From Nocardia acidivorans NBRC 108247 (lineage in GTDB: Bacteria; Actinomycetota; Actinomycetes; Mycobacteriales; Mycobacteriaceae), in contig NZ_BDAW01000062.1 in assembly GCF_001625085.1 (NCBI RefSeq), forward strand, positions 1 through 57,862: 57,862 bases of DNA, in the 5' to 3' direction. Of this stretch, positions 50,177 to 57,862 are shown one piece after another. Position 1 is the first letter of the stretch. Each line of letters begins with the position of its first letter. Below the pieces are notes generated by a model. That model was not told the DNA's origin. It saw only the letters and a list, made by a program, of their open reading frames with translations, and made no database searches. The position numbers and the translations under genes are program-made.

Positions 50177-51652
50177 CTAGCCCGCGATATCCGCCTTCTC
50201 GAATGTCGGCGCCTTGTCCTCGGCCTTACCGTGCCCGACGAACAGCGCGGACGCCACCACGCCGATCAGCAGAATGCAGCCCGGCAGGATCATGGACTCG
50301 CTCAGCGCGGTGCTGATCTTGTCCAGCACCGGGGCCGGAATCTTGGCCGCACCGCTGCCGCCGCCCTCCATGACCGGTCCACCGGGCAGGTGCTGCGCAG
50401 CCAGCCGCGACGACATCAGCGCCGCGATGGCCGCGGACCCGAGTACCGAACCCACCTGGCGGGTGGTGTTGTAGACGCCCGCGCCCGCACCGGCCTGCTG
50501 GATCGGCAGGTTGTGCGTGGCCGTGGTGGCCAGCGGAGCCCAGATGCAGGCATTGGCGATACCGGCGATACCGCCGATGACCAGGAACAGCGGAATCGAG
50601 GTGTCCGGCTTCATGAGCGCGGAGAAACCGAAGATGGTCGCGGCGAAGACCGCGAAACCGATGGTCGGCAGTACGCGCGGCGGCATCCGATCGGAGATCT
50701 TGCCGATGATCGGCGCGAAGACGCCGGTCAGAATCGCCATCGGCGCGAGCACCAGCGCCGACCTGGTCGGCGACATCCCGTGCACCTGCTGCAGGAAGAA
50801 GTAGAACGGGACGAAGGTCGCGGTGATCGCCGCGCCCATGGCCGCGATGGCCAGGCTCGACAGCGAGAAGTTGCGATCCTTGAACAAGCTCATCGGCACC
50901 AGCGGCTCACCGGTATTGCGCGACTGATTGACCACGAACAGCGCCAGCACGATCAGACCACCGGCGATCATCAGCCAGATCAGCGCGTCCCAATCGCGGG
51001 TACCGCCCTCCTGGATGCCGAAGACCAGCAGGAACATGCCGATCGCGGAGAGCGCGACGCCCACGAAGTCGAACTTGTGCTGATGGGTCTCCAGCGACGG
51101 CACCAGCCAGGCCGCCAGCACGAACGCCACGATGCCGATCGGGACGTTCACATAGAAGATCCACTCCCAGCCCTTCCAGTCGACCAGCACGCCGCCCAGG
51201 ATCGGGCCGACGAGCGTGGCCAGCCCGGCGACGCCGCCCCACAGGCCCATGGCCGCGCCGCGCTTGTCCGGCGGGAAGGTGCGGGTGATGACCGCCATGG
51301 TCTGCGGGGTCATCAGCGCCGCGCCCAGGCCCTGCACCGCGCGGGCCGCGATCAGCATCTCGATACTCCTCGACATGGCGCACCACAGCGAGGCGAGGGT
51401 GAAGACGGTCAGACCGATCAGATAGATGTTCTTGGGCCCGAAGCGGTCACCGAGCCGGCCGGTCACCAGCAGCGGCACCGCGTAGGCGAGCAGGTACGCG
51501 GAGGTCACCCAGATGACCTTGTTGATATCGGCGTTCAGATCCTCTTTGATCACCGGATTGGCCACCGCGACGATGGTCATGTCCAGCAGGATCATGAAGA
51601 ACCCGACGACCAGCGCGTATAGCGCCAGCCACGGATTGCGGGGAGCGGGCAT
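50177..51652 (-). CDS. DHA2-family (EmrB/QacA) drug:H+ antiporter
   Basis: A 491-residue, 14-helix major facilitator. Motif A is GRLGDRFGPKNIYLIG, motif D1 is LDMTIVAVANPVI, and motif C is GGVAGLATLVGPILGGVLVD, the antiporter signature. In M. tuberculosis a similar transporter (Rv1250) also lies close to kgd. Here it follows a PadR gene by 59 bp on the same strand, so PadR probably controls it. Start ATG 51652. Confidence 0.93.
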   Translation of the reverse strand: MPAPRNPWLALYALVVGFFMILLDMTIVAVANPVIKEDLNADINKVIWVTSAYLLAYAVPLLVTGRLGDRFGPKNIYLIGLTVFTLASLWCAMSRSIEMLIAARAVQGLGAALMTPQTMAVITRTFPPDKRGAAMGLWGGVAGLATLVGPILGGVLVDWKGWEWIFYVNVPIGIVAFVLAAWLVPSLETHQHKFDFVGVALSAIGMFLLVFGIQEGGTRDWDALIWLMIAGGLIVLALFVVNQSRNTGEPLVPMSLFKDRNFSLSSLAIAAMGAAITATFVPFYFFLQQVHGMSPTRSALVLAPMAILTGVFAPIIGKISDRMPPRVLPTIGFAVFAATIFGFSALMKPDTSIPLFLVIGGIAGIANACIWAPLATTATHNLPIQQAGAGAGVYNTTRQVGSVLGSAAIAALMSSRLAAQHLPGGPVMEGGGSGAAKIPAPVLDKISTALSESMILPGCILLIGVVASALFVGHGKAEDKAPTFEKADIAG

Positions 51653-51711
51653 GGAAGTGGTTTCCTATCTCGTGGTGAAAGTCTGTGTGCGGAAAGGTTT
51701 TTCGCGGTTGG

Positions 51712-52410
51712 TCAGGGGGTCACGCCCTTTCGGACGGCGGCCATGTCCGCCCCGCTGAGGCCCGCGCCCCAATCCGCGCCGGGGCGATCCTGGTCGTCGT
51801 CATCCGGAATGCGCGCGCCGGTCTGCGGGTCGAAGTCGGTCCACACCAGCTCCCCGCTCTCCAGGTCGGCGATCAGGGTGCTCAGCCAGCGGGATTCGGT
51901 GACGTTCATGGCGTGCAGGTATTCGATGACCATCCAGTAGCGCCGTGGCACCCGGCGGGAACGGGTCCACTCCCGCAACGCCTCGAATTCGGCGATATGC
52001 CCGTCCACCCAGGTGGCGCGTTCGCGCAGCAGAGCGATCACGTCGTGCACCGGCAAATTGTGCGCCTCGGCCAGAGCGAGCGGAAAAAGCGGGTACTCCT
52101 TTACGGGAGTTCGGAGGATTTCCGTAATGCGCAGGCGCAGCGTCGCCAGGCCCAGCGGCTGGATCCGATAGGTGGTGCGTTCGGGGCGATTACCGGCGCG
52201 ATCGGTGCCCTCGGCCACCACCAGTTCCTGCTCCGCCAGTCGCGCCACCGTGTGATAGAGCGAGCCGGGTTTGATCTTCACCAACTCGTCCTCGTGCCGG
52301 GTCATCAGGAGTTGATACATCTCGTACGGATGCATCGGCTTCTCCTCGAGCAGTGCGAGGACCGCGATCGCCAATGGCGTCAGCGCTACACCCGCCTGCT
52401 TGCCCGTCAT
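51712..52410 (-). CDS. PadR-family transcriptional regulator
   Basis: A 232-residue PadR protein. The winged HTH is at residues 5-90 (LTPLAIAVLALLEEKPMHPYEMYQLLM, VKIKPGSLYHTVARLAEQELV) followed by the helical dimerisation region (LLRERATWVDGHIAEFEALREWTRSRRVPRRYWMVIEYLH) and an acidic tail. The ATG at 52410 follows GGGAGACCGAT; the frame runs 11 codons upstream to an ATG that lies in the palindrome. PadR proteins usually repress themselves and a transporter, here the DHA2 exporter. Confidence 0.92.
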   Translation of the reverse strand: MTGKQAGVALTPLAIAVLALLEEKPMHPYEMYQLLMTRHEDELVKIKPGSLYHTVARLAEQELVVAEGTDRAGNRPERTTYRIQPLGLATLRLRITEILRTPVKEYPLFPLALAEAHNLPVHDVIALLRERATWVDGHIAEFEALREWTRSRRVPRRYWMVIEYLHAMNVTESRWLSTLIADLESGELVWTDFDPQTGARIPDDDDQDRPGADWGAGLSGADMAAVRKGVTP

Positions 52411-52434
52411 ATCGGTCTCCCTCTTCCGCTCCAA

Positions 52435-52452
52435 ATATTCCACGTGGAATAT
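52435..52452. promoter_or_regulatory. 18-bp perfect palindrome, likely PadR operator
   Basis: ATATTCCACGTGGAATAT is a perfect palindrome 25 bp upstream of the padR ATG. Its half-site ACGTGGAA appears again at 52456-52463. The AT-rich ends stand out in this GC-rich DNA. Repression of padR and the exporter is inferred. Confidence 0.65.
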
Positions 52453-52551
52453 ACGACGTGGAACATCTTGGGGGCAAGTCCGCGCCCGGGGCGCACCGAA
52501 ACCCTTGGCATACCGGAGGATTCAGGGGCAGACGGACAGCAAACCGCTCGA

Positions 52552-52557
52552 TAGGCT
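52552..52557 (+). promoter_or_regulatory. Leaderless-type -10 box of the AraC-family gene
   Basis: TAGGCT ends six bases before the GTG at 52564, so the first base of the start codon is the expected transcription start. Confidence 0.6.
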
Positions 52558-52563
52558 GACGCG

Positions 52564-53580
52564 GTGGTTAGGGATTCTGTGGCCTCGCATGTGATGCGGT
52601 TGTTGTTGGGGGTTGCGGAGCAATCGGGGGTGCCTGAGCACGAGCTGGCCTTCATCGACGGGGTGCGCGGTCCGGCCCTGGACGATGATCTGATGCGGTT
52701 CCCCACCTCCTCGCTGCTGCGGGTGTGGGAGCTGATTCGGGCGGCGGATCCGGTGGGCGGGGGACCGCGGGCCATCGCCGCGGCCGATCGCGGGCGGCTG
52801 CACGTCTGGGACTACCTGGTCACCGCGGGGCCTACGCTGGCATCGGGTTTCGCCGACGCGGGGGAGTACCTGAGCGTCATCTGCGATCCGACGGCCCGGA
52901 TCTCGGTGGTCGAGGACGGACCGCGGCTGACGGTCGGACATGACAACCTGCACACCGGCACCGAGGTCGACGGCACCATCAACGAGTACGCGCTCGGCCT
53001 GGTGCTGCGCCGGGCGCGCGATGCCAAGGGCGACGGATTACGGCCCGTACGAGTCGATTTCGCGCATGCCGCGCCGCAGCGCCACGATCATCTCGGCGAG
53101 GTGTTCGGCACCGGCAATATCCACTTCGGGCAGAGCGGGAATCGGCTCACCTTCCTCGATCCCGAATCCGAGCCCGCCGCAAGACCTTTCGATCCGGAGC
53201 TACAGCGCGTCATGCGCATGTACGCGCGCTCGATCCTCGACAGCGCCCGCCCCGTGCCGGATTGGCGCGAGAGCTTCCGCACCGCCATCGGCGAGGCCCT
53301 GGCCGACAGCCACGGCCGCGGCACCTCCCTCGAAGAGGTCGCGCACCGGCTCGCCATGAGCCCGCGCACCCTGCAGCGCCGCCTCGCCGAATACGACACC
53401 ACCTGGCGAGAAGAGTTGGAGGCGGTGCGTTTCGACCGCGCCACCCGCCTGCTGCGCGACACCCGACTGTCGCTGCAATCCATCGCGGGGCGGCTCGGCT
53501 ATACCGACCACCGCACCCTGCGGCGCGCCTTCCAGCGCTGGACCGGGCAGACCCCGGACGCCTTCCGGCGCGCCGCCTGA
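52564..53580 (+). CDS. AraC-family regulator with arabinose-binding-type N-domain
   Basis: A 338-residue regulator. An N-terminal ligand domain of the VirS/OruR/Arabinose_bd kind (RFPTSSLLRVWELIRAADP) leads to the C-terminal double HTH (GRGTSLEEVAHRLAMSPRTLQRRLAEYDTTWREELEAVRFDRATRLL, LSLQSIAGRLGYTDHRTLRRAFQRWTGQTPDAFRR). VirS in M. tuberculosis controls the mymA operon; this gene is of that type but lies 5 kb from the monooxygenase cluster, which has its own TetR. The target is unknown. Confidence 0.92.
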   Translation: MVRDSVASHVMRLLLGVAEQSGVPEHELAFIDGVRGPALDDDLMRFPTSSLLRVWELIRAADPVGGGPRAIAAADRGRLHVWDYLVTAGPTLASGFADAGEYLSVICDPTARISVVEDGPRLTVGHDNLHTGTEVDGTINEYALGLVLRRARDAKGDGLRPVRVDFAHAAPQRHDHLGEVFGTGNIHFGQSGNRLTFLDPESEPAARPFDPELQRVMRMYARSILDSARPVPDWRESFRTAIGEALADSHGRGTSLEEVAHRLAMSPRTLQRRLAEYDTTWREELEAVRFDRATRLLRDTRLSLQSIAGRLGYTDHRTLRRAFQRWTGQTPDAFRRAA

Positions 53581-53588
53581 ACCGGGCG

Positions 53589-53804
53589 TCACCGCGCGTT
53601 CGAGGCCGCCTTCACCGCGTTCAGGGTGACCGCGGCGGCATTCCAGATGGCGTACAGGCTCACCGCGTAGGGCACCCAGGTCGGCTGGCCTACGGCGAGC
53701 AGAACGACGGTCGCCACCGCCAGCGCCAGCGCCCGATGCACGATTCCGTTGTGCAGCAGGCTCTTCAGGACGGTCGCGTTGATCGAAGGCTGAATCGTGG
53801 TCAC
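53589..53804 (-). CDS. Small two-helix membrane protein
   Basis: A 71-residue protein with hydrophobic segments at about residues 24-42 (RALALAVATVVLLAVGQ) and 44-62 (VPYAVSLYAIWNAAAVTL). The GTG start overlaps the stop of the SRPBCC gene (GTGA), which supports real, coupled translation. No family recognised. It is convergent with the AraC gene, 8 bp apart. Confidence 0.7.
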   Translation of the reverse strand: MTTIQPSINATVLKSLLHNGIVHRALALAVATVVLLAVGQPTWVPYAVSLYAIWNAAAVTLNAVKAASNAR

Positions 53805-54226
53805 TGTTCCACCCGCTTCTTCAAGGCCGCGTTCAGCAGCTCGAAACTCGCTATCGTGCCGGTGATGGTACTGCCCAGGAACGGGGTCAGCAGTCCGCCG
53901 AAATCCTCGGCCTGCGTGAAATAGGTGCCGCCGTCCCGAGCTTCCATGGTGAACTTGTGTGTGCCGTCGAACAGGCCGGGCACCAGCACGATGCCCTTCC
54001 AGGTGACCGCCCGCCCCGGTTCGGCCACCAGCACAACGGGTTTGAACGTCATCGGCCGCCCGCTCACCGGGTACAGCCGCAAATTCAGCCGTTCGCCCAC
54101 GGCCAACGTGCCCTGCGCCTCGCGGATGAAGGGGTTCCACTCACCGTAGGCGGGGAAATCGCTGAACACCTTCCACACCTGCTCGGGCGGGGCGTCCAGC
54201 TGAATCCCGGTACTGATCGATCTCAT
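53801..54226 (-). CDS. SRPBCC-fold (START-like/AHSA1-type) protein
   Basis: A 141-residue lipid- or ligand-binding fold. It opens RSISTGIQLDAPPEQVWKVFSDFPAYGEWNPFIREAQG, the standard SRPBCC beginning, and ends with a long C-terminal helix (GTIASFELLNAALKKRVEQ) that closes the cavity. The ATG at 54226 starts the fold; the frame opens slightly upstream. Its ligand is unknown. It is coupled by GTGA overlap to a small membrane protein gene and lies downstream of kgd behind a terminator. Confidence 0.9.
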   Translation of the reverse strand: MRSISTGIQLDAPPEQVWKVFSDFPAYGEWNPFIREAQGTLAVGERLNLRLYPVSGRPMTFKPVVLVAEPGRAVTWKGIVLVPGLFDGTHKFTMEARDGGTYFTQAEDFGGLLTPFLGSTITGTIASFELLNAALKKRVEQ

Positions 54227-54289
54227 GAATTCGACTCTAGGAGTGCCGGATTCACGCGGACGGGACTCGACGCGCCAGCGAGGGGACAA

Positions 54290-54335
54290 ACGACGCCGGG
54301 CCGGACTCCCGCGAGGGAATCCGGCCCGGCGTCGT
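54290..54335 (-). terminator. Terminator after kgd
   Basis: ACGACGCCGGGCCGGA pairs with TCCGGCCCGGCGTCGT, with a small inner stem-loop. On the minus strand it is followed by TTTGT, 13 bp after the kgd stop, as in intrinsic terminators. Confidence 0.85.
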
Positions 54336-54347
54336 GGCAGGTTCGAC

Positions 54348-57300
54348 CTAGACGGTCGGGGCGAAAGCCTCGCCGATGATCTCGGCCTGCTCCACCGCGT
54401 GCACCTTCGACGAACCCGAGGACGGGGCCGACATGGCGCGACGCGAGATGCGGCGCAGCTTGGCGAAGCGGGCGGGCAGGATTTCCGGCAGGTTCAGGCC
54501 GAAGAACGGCCATGCGCCCTGGTTGGCCGGTTCCTCCTGCACCCACACCAGATCGGTGGCGTTGGGGTAGCCCTCCAGCGCCTCGTTCAGGCGGAACTTC
54601 GGGATCGGGTACAGCTGCTCGACGCGCACGATGGCGACATCGTCACGCTTGTTCTTGTTCTTCTCCGCGACCAGCTCGTAGTAGATCTTGCCGGAGGTCA
54701 GCAGCACGCGCTTGACCTTCGAACGATCACCGTCGCCGCTCTCGTAGGTGGGCTCCTCGAGCACCGAACGGAACTTGTTGTCGGTGAAGTCCTCGACCTC
54801 GGACACCACGGCCTTGTTGCGCAGCATGGACTTCGGGGTGAAGACCACCAGCGGACGGCGGATGCCGTCCAGGGCGTGCCGGCGCAGCAGGTGGAAGTAG
54901 TTCGACGGGGTGGAGGGCACCGCCACCGTCATCGAACCCTCGGCGCACAGCTGCAGGAAGCGCTCGATACGGCCGGAGGTGTGGTCCGGGCCCTGGCCCT
55001 CGTGACCGTGCGGCAGCAGCAGCACTACCTCGGACAGCTGGCCCCACTTGGCCTCACCGGAGGAGATGAACTCGTCGATGATGGTCTGCGCGCCGTTGAC
55101 GAAGTCACCGAACTGCGCCTCCCACAACACCAGTGCGTCGGTGTTGCCGAGCGAGTAGCCGTATTCGAAACCGACGGCGGCGTATTCGGACAGCGCCGAA
55201 TCGTGCACCGCGAACCAGCCCGGATTCTTCGACCCGATGTTGTGCAGCGGGGTGTACTCGCCACCGGTCTTGCGGTCGATGATCACCGAATGCCGCTGCG
55301 AGAAGGTGCCGCGACGCGAATCCTGACCGGTCAGACGGACGGCCTTGCCCTCGTCGATAAGCGTGCCGAAGGCGAGCAACTCGGCCATGGCCCAGTCGAT
55401 CTTGCCCTCGTACGCCATTTCGCGGCGCTTCTCCATGACCGGCTTGACGCGCGGATGCACATTGAAGCCCTCGGGCACGTTCACGAACGAATCGCCGATG
55501 CGCTGCAGCACGGTCTTGTCGACCGCGGTGACCAGCGTGGTCGGCATCTTCTGCTCGTCCTCGACCGACGGGGACGGCTCCGGAACGTACTTCTCCAGCT
55601 CGCGCACCTCGTTGAAGATCCGCTCCAGCTGTCCCTGGTAATCGCGCAGGGCGTCTTCGGCTTCCTTCATGGAGATATCGCCACGGCCGATCAGGCTCTC
55701 GGTGTACGCCTTGCGGACCGAGCGCTTGGTGTCGATGGCGTCGTACATGTTCGGCTGCGTCATCGAGGGGTCGTCGCCCTCGTTGTGGCCGCGGCGGCGG
55801 TAGCAGATCATATCGATGACCACGTCGCGGTTGAACCGCTGACGGTAGTCCACGGCCAGCTTGGCAACCCACACACAGGCTTCCGGGTCATCGCCGTTGA
55901 CGTGGAACACCGGCGCGCCGATGAACTTCGCGATATCGGTGGAGTATTCGGTGGAACGCGAGTACTCCGGCGCGGTGGTGAAGCCGATCTGGTTGTTCAC
56001 CACGATGTGCACGGTGCCGCCGGTGCGGTAGCCTCGCAGACCCGAGAGGTTCAGCGTCTCGGCGACCACACCCTGGCCCGCGAACGCCGCGTCACCGTGC
56101 AGCATGAGCGGCACGACCGAGAAGCTGCGCGCCTCTTCGCCCTTGGTGACGAGGTCTTCCTTGGTGAGCAGATCCTGCTTGGCGCGAACCAGACCCTCCA
56201 GCACCGGGTCGACGGCCTCGAGGTGGGACGGGTTGGCCGTCAGCGAGACCTCGATGTCGTTGTCGCCGAACATCTGGATGTAGGTGCCGCGCGCGCCCAG
56301 GTGGTACTTCACATCGCCCGAGCCGTGCGTGGCGGCCGGGTTCATATTGCCCTCGAACTCGGTGAAGATCTTCGAGTACGGCTTGCCGACGATATTCGCC
56401 AGCACGTTCAGGCGACCGCGGTGCGGCATGCCGATGACGACCTCGTCGAGCCCGTGCTCGGCGCACTGGTCGATGACACCGTCCATCATCGGAATGACGG
56501 ACTCCGCGCCTTCGAGCGAGAAGCGCTTCTGGCCAACGTATTTGGTGGCCAGGAAGGTTTCGAACGCCTCGGCGGCATTGAGCCGGGACATGATGTACTT
56601 CTGCTCGGCGACAGAGGGCTTCTCATGCTTCTGCTCGACGCGCTCCTGAATCCAGTGCAGCTGTTCGGGATCCAGGATGTGGGTGTACTCCACACCCACG
56701 TGTCGGCAGTAGGCATCGCGCAGGATGGACAGCACATCGCGCAGCTTCATGCGCTCCTGGCCGTGGAAGCCCGCGACATTGAATTCGCGATCCAGATCCC
56801 ACAGGGTCAGGCCGTGCTGGGTGACATCCAGATCCGGATGCGAGCGGAACTTGTCGTGCACCAACCGCAGCGGATCGGTATCGGCCATGAGGTGACCGCG
56901 GTTGCGGTACGCGGTGATCATCTCCTGGACGCGGGTCGACTTGTCGATACCGCGTTCCTTGATGTCCTTGCGCCAGCGCACCGGCTCGTAGGGGACACCC
57001 ATACCGTGGAAGATCTCGTCGTAGAACTCGTCCGAGATCAGCAGGTTGTGCACGGTCCGCAGGAAGTCGCCGGACTCCGCGCCCTGAATGATGCGGTGAT
57101 CGTAGGTCGAGGTCAGCGTCATGAGCTTGCCGATGCCGATATCGGCCAGCTGCTCATCGGCCATGCCCTGGAACTCGGCCGGGTACTCCATGGCGCCCGC
57201 GCCGATGATCGCGCCCTGACCCGGCATGAGCCGCGGCACCGAGTGATTGGTGCCGATGGTGCCCGGGTTGGTCAGCGAGATGGTGACGCCGGTGAAATCG

Positions 57301-57862
57301 TCATTGGTCAGCTTGCCGTTGCGCGCGCGCCGCACCACGTCCTCGTACGCGGTATGGAACTGCGCGAAGGTCATGTCCTCGGTGTTCTTGATGGCGGCGA
57401 CGGCCAGCGTGCGGTTGCCGTCCTTACCGGGCAGGTCGATGGCCAGACCCAGATTGGTGTGCGCCGGGGTGACCGAGTTCGGCTTGCCGTCCACCTCGGC
57501 GAAGTGCCGGTTCATATTCGGGAAGGACTTGATGCCCTGCACGATCGCGTAACCCAGCAGATGGGTGAAGGAGATCTTGCCACCGCGGGTACGCGCGAGG
57601 TGGTTGTTGATGACCAGCCGGTTGTCGATCATCAGCTTGGCGGGGATGGCCCGCACGCTGGTGGCGGTCGGGATGGTCAGCGATGCCGACATGTTCTTGA
57701 CGATGGCGGCGGCCGGTCCGCGCAGAATCTTGGCCTCATCGGTGCTCGCGGCCTTCGGCGCACCCGTGGTGGGGGCGGCGTTGGAGGCCGGAGCCGGGGT
57801 CGTCTGCGGGGTGCGCACCTGAGCGGGGGCCGGAGCGGGGGCCGGAGCGGGCGCGGGATTCG
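54348..57862 (-). CDS. kgd: Multifunctional 2-oxoglutarate metabolism enzyme Kgd/SucA, N-terminus beyond right edge
   Basis: At least 1171 residues, cut at the N-terminus; the M. tuberculosis protein has about 1230, so little is lost. The frame is open to the edge through an Ala-Pro linker. First comes an E2-type acyltransferase domain (ASLTIPTATSVRAIPAKLMIDNR, catalytic His in STYDHRIIQGAESGDFLRTV). Then the thiamine-diphosphate E1 domains: HLEAVDPVLEG, VIGMPHRGRLNVLANI, GDAAFAGQGVVAETLN...NNQIGFTT (TPP/metal motif), and the transketolase-like C-terminal part (GFEYGYSLGNTDALVLWEAQFGDFVNGAQ, RRAMSAPSSGSSKVHAVEQ). It decarboxylates 2-oxoglutarate, working with lipoylated E2/E3 or as carboligase, in the TCA cycle. 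GarA-type control is known for the family. Confidence 0.97.
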   Translation of the reverse strand, partial: NPAPAPAPAPAPAQVRTPQTTPAPASNAAPTTGAPKAASTDEAKILRGPAAAIVKNMSASLTIPTATSVRAIPAKLMIDNRLVINNHLARTRGGKISFTHLLGYAIVQGIKSFPNMNRHFAEVDGKPNSVTPAHTNLGLAIDLPGKDGNRTLAVAAIKNTEDMTFAQFHTAYEDVVRRARNGKLTNDDFTGVTISLTNPGTIGTNHSVPRLMPGQGAIIGAGAMEYPAEFQGMADEQLADIGIGKLMTLTSTYDHRIIQGAESGDFLRTVHNLLISDEFYDEIFHGMGVPYEPVRWRKDIKERGIDKSTRVQEMITAYRNRGHLMADTDPLRLVHDKFRSHPDLDVTQHGLTLWDLDREFNVAGFHGQERMKLRDVLSILRDAYCRHVGVEYTHILDPEQLHWIQERVEQKHEKPSVAEQKYIMSRLNAAEAFETFLATKYVGQKRFSLEGAESVIPMMDGVIDQCAEHGLDEVVIGMPHRGRLNVLANIVGKPYSKIFTEFEGNMNPAATHGSGDVKYHLGARGTYIQMFGDNDIEVSLTANPSHLEAVDPVLEGLVRAKQDLLTKEDLVTKGEEARSFSVVPLMLHGDAAFAGQGVVAETLNLSGLRGYRTGGTVHIVVNNQIGFTTAPEYSRSTEYSTDIAKFIGAPVFHVNGDDPEACVWVAKLAVDYRQRFNRDVVIDMICYRRRGHNEGDDPSMTQPNMYDAIDTKRSVRKAYTESLIGRGDISMKEAEDALRDYQGQLERIFNEVRELEKYVPEPSPSVEDEQKMPTTLVTAVDKTVLQRIGDSFVNVPEGFNVHPRVKPVMEKRREMAYEGKIDWAMAELLAFGTLIDEGKAVRLTGQDSRRGTFSQRHSVIIDRKTGGEYTPLHNIGSKNPGWFAVHDSALSEYAAVGFEYGYSLGNTDALVLWEAQFGDFVNGAQTIIDEFISSGEAKWGQLSEVVLLLPHGHEGQGPDHTSGRIERFLQLCAEGSMTVAVPSTPSNYFHLLRRHALDGIRRPLVVFTPKSMLRNKAVVSEVEDFTDNKFRSVLEEPTYESGDGDRSKVKRVLLTSGKIYYELVAEKNKNKRDDVAIVRVEQLYPIPKFRLNEALEGYPNATDLVWVQEEPANQGAWPFFGLNLPEILPARFAKLRRISRRAMSAPSSGSSKVHAVEQAEIIGEAFAPTV

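Noticed and set aside
50231..51622. 463-codon plus-strand open frame
   Set aside because: Antisense to the DHA2 exporter; charged, repetitive text without protein features.

Overview
The window is high-GC actinobacterial DNA, most probably from a Nocardia or a close mycolic-acid-producing relative. The reasons are: gene content and order recall the mycobacterial Rv1209-Rv1250 neighbourhood (DivIVA-like protein, tag, DUF3117, glgA/glgC, ABC exporter with its TetR regulator, O-methyltransferase, sigE-rseA-htrA-tatB, mrp, lytic transglycosylases, DUF1003, MgtE-like protein, corA, kgd); there is a large lipoprotein of a type common in Nocardia; GTG starts are frequent; and many genes have a TANNNT box 6-7 nt before the start codon, as expected of leaderless mRNAs. 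Comparisons with M. tuberculosis rest on remembered protein similarity; no search was run. I see no rRNA, tRNA, CRISPR array, prophage or complete insertion sequence.

Layout. 1-4 kb: envelope-stress operon on the minus strand, sigE-rseA-htrA followed by tatB, with a SigE/SigH-type promoter in front. 4-8 kb: divergent O-methyltransferase, then TetR and a two-gene ABC exporter coupled by ATGA overlaps. 8-10 kb: two small hypothetical genes, a 21-nt tandem repeat and a lipoprotein. 10-13 kb: divergent glgC/glgA for glucan/maltose-1-phosphate synthesis. 13-19 kb: GNAT/LysR pair, rRNA methyltransferase, the 55-residue DUF3117 protein, 3-methyladenine glycosylase, a DivIVA-like protein with a 12-residue repeat tail, and Mrp. 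19-24 kb: satellite-like DNA, two paralogous secreted lytic transglycosylases, and DUF1003 plus a channel-less MgtE-like protein overlapping by 4 nt. 24-31 kb: CoA-ester lyase, stress-type membrane protein, SUFU-domain protein, CorA, PHP phosphoesterase, an SDH/FRD-like flavoprotein. 31-41 kb: malic enzyme, sterol-desaturase-family hydroxylase, a NarL-type two-component system, an Hrp1-like CBS protein, and the complete proXVWZ osmolyte transporter with a divergent, degenerate ProX paralogue. 41-47 kb: TetR, Baeyer-Villiger-type monooxygenase, SDR, HSL-type esterase, then a FadD15-like acyl-CoA synthetase. 47-54 kb: VOC protein, SUOX-fold molybdopterin protein, Uma2 protein, PadR plus DHA2 exporter, AraC regulator, SRPBCC protein. 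54 kb to the right edge: most of kgd, cut by the edge.

The regions work as separate modules. Envelope stress (SigE, anti-sigma factor, HtrA, Tat export) and cell-wall hydrolysis are housekeeping. glgC/glgA feed glucan synthesis, while kgd, malic enzyme and the CoA-ester lyase belong to central carbon metabolism. The monooxygenase-SDR-esterase set looks like a substrate-inducible lipid or ketone degradation operon recalling the mycobacterial mymA cluster. The most testable observations are regulatory: perfect palindromes sitting on recognisable promoters (41871-41911, 4830-4876, 52435-52452), a likely autoregulatory sigE promoter, families of long palindromic intergenic elements, a possible split magnesium sensor/membrane pair, and a ProX paralogue that has lost its ligand-cage motif.
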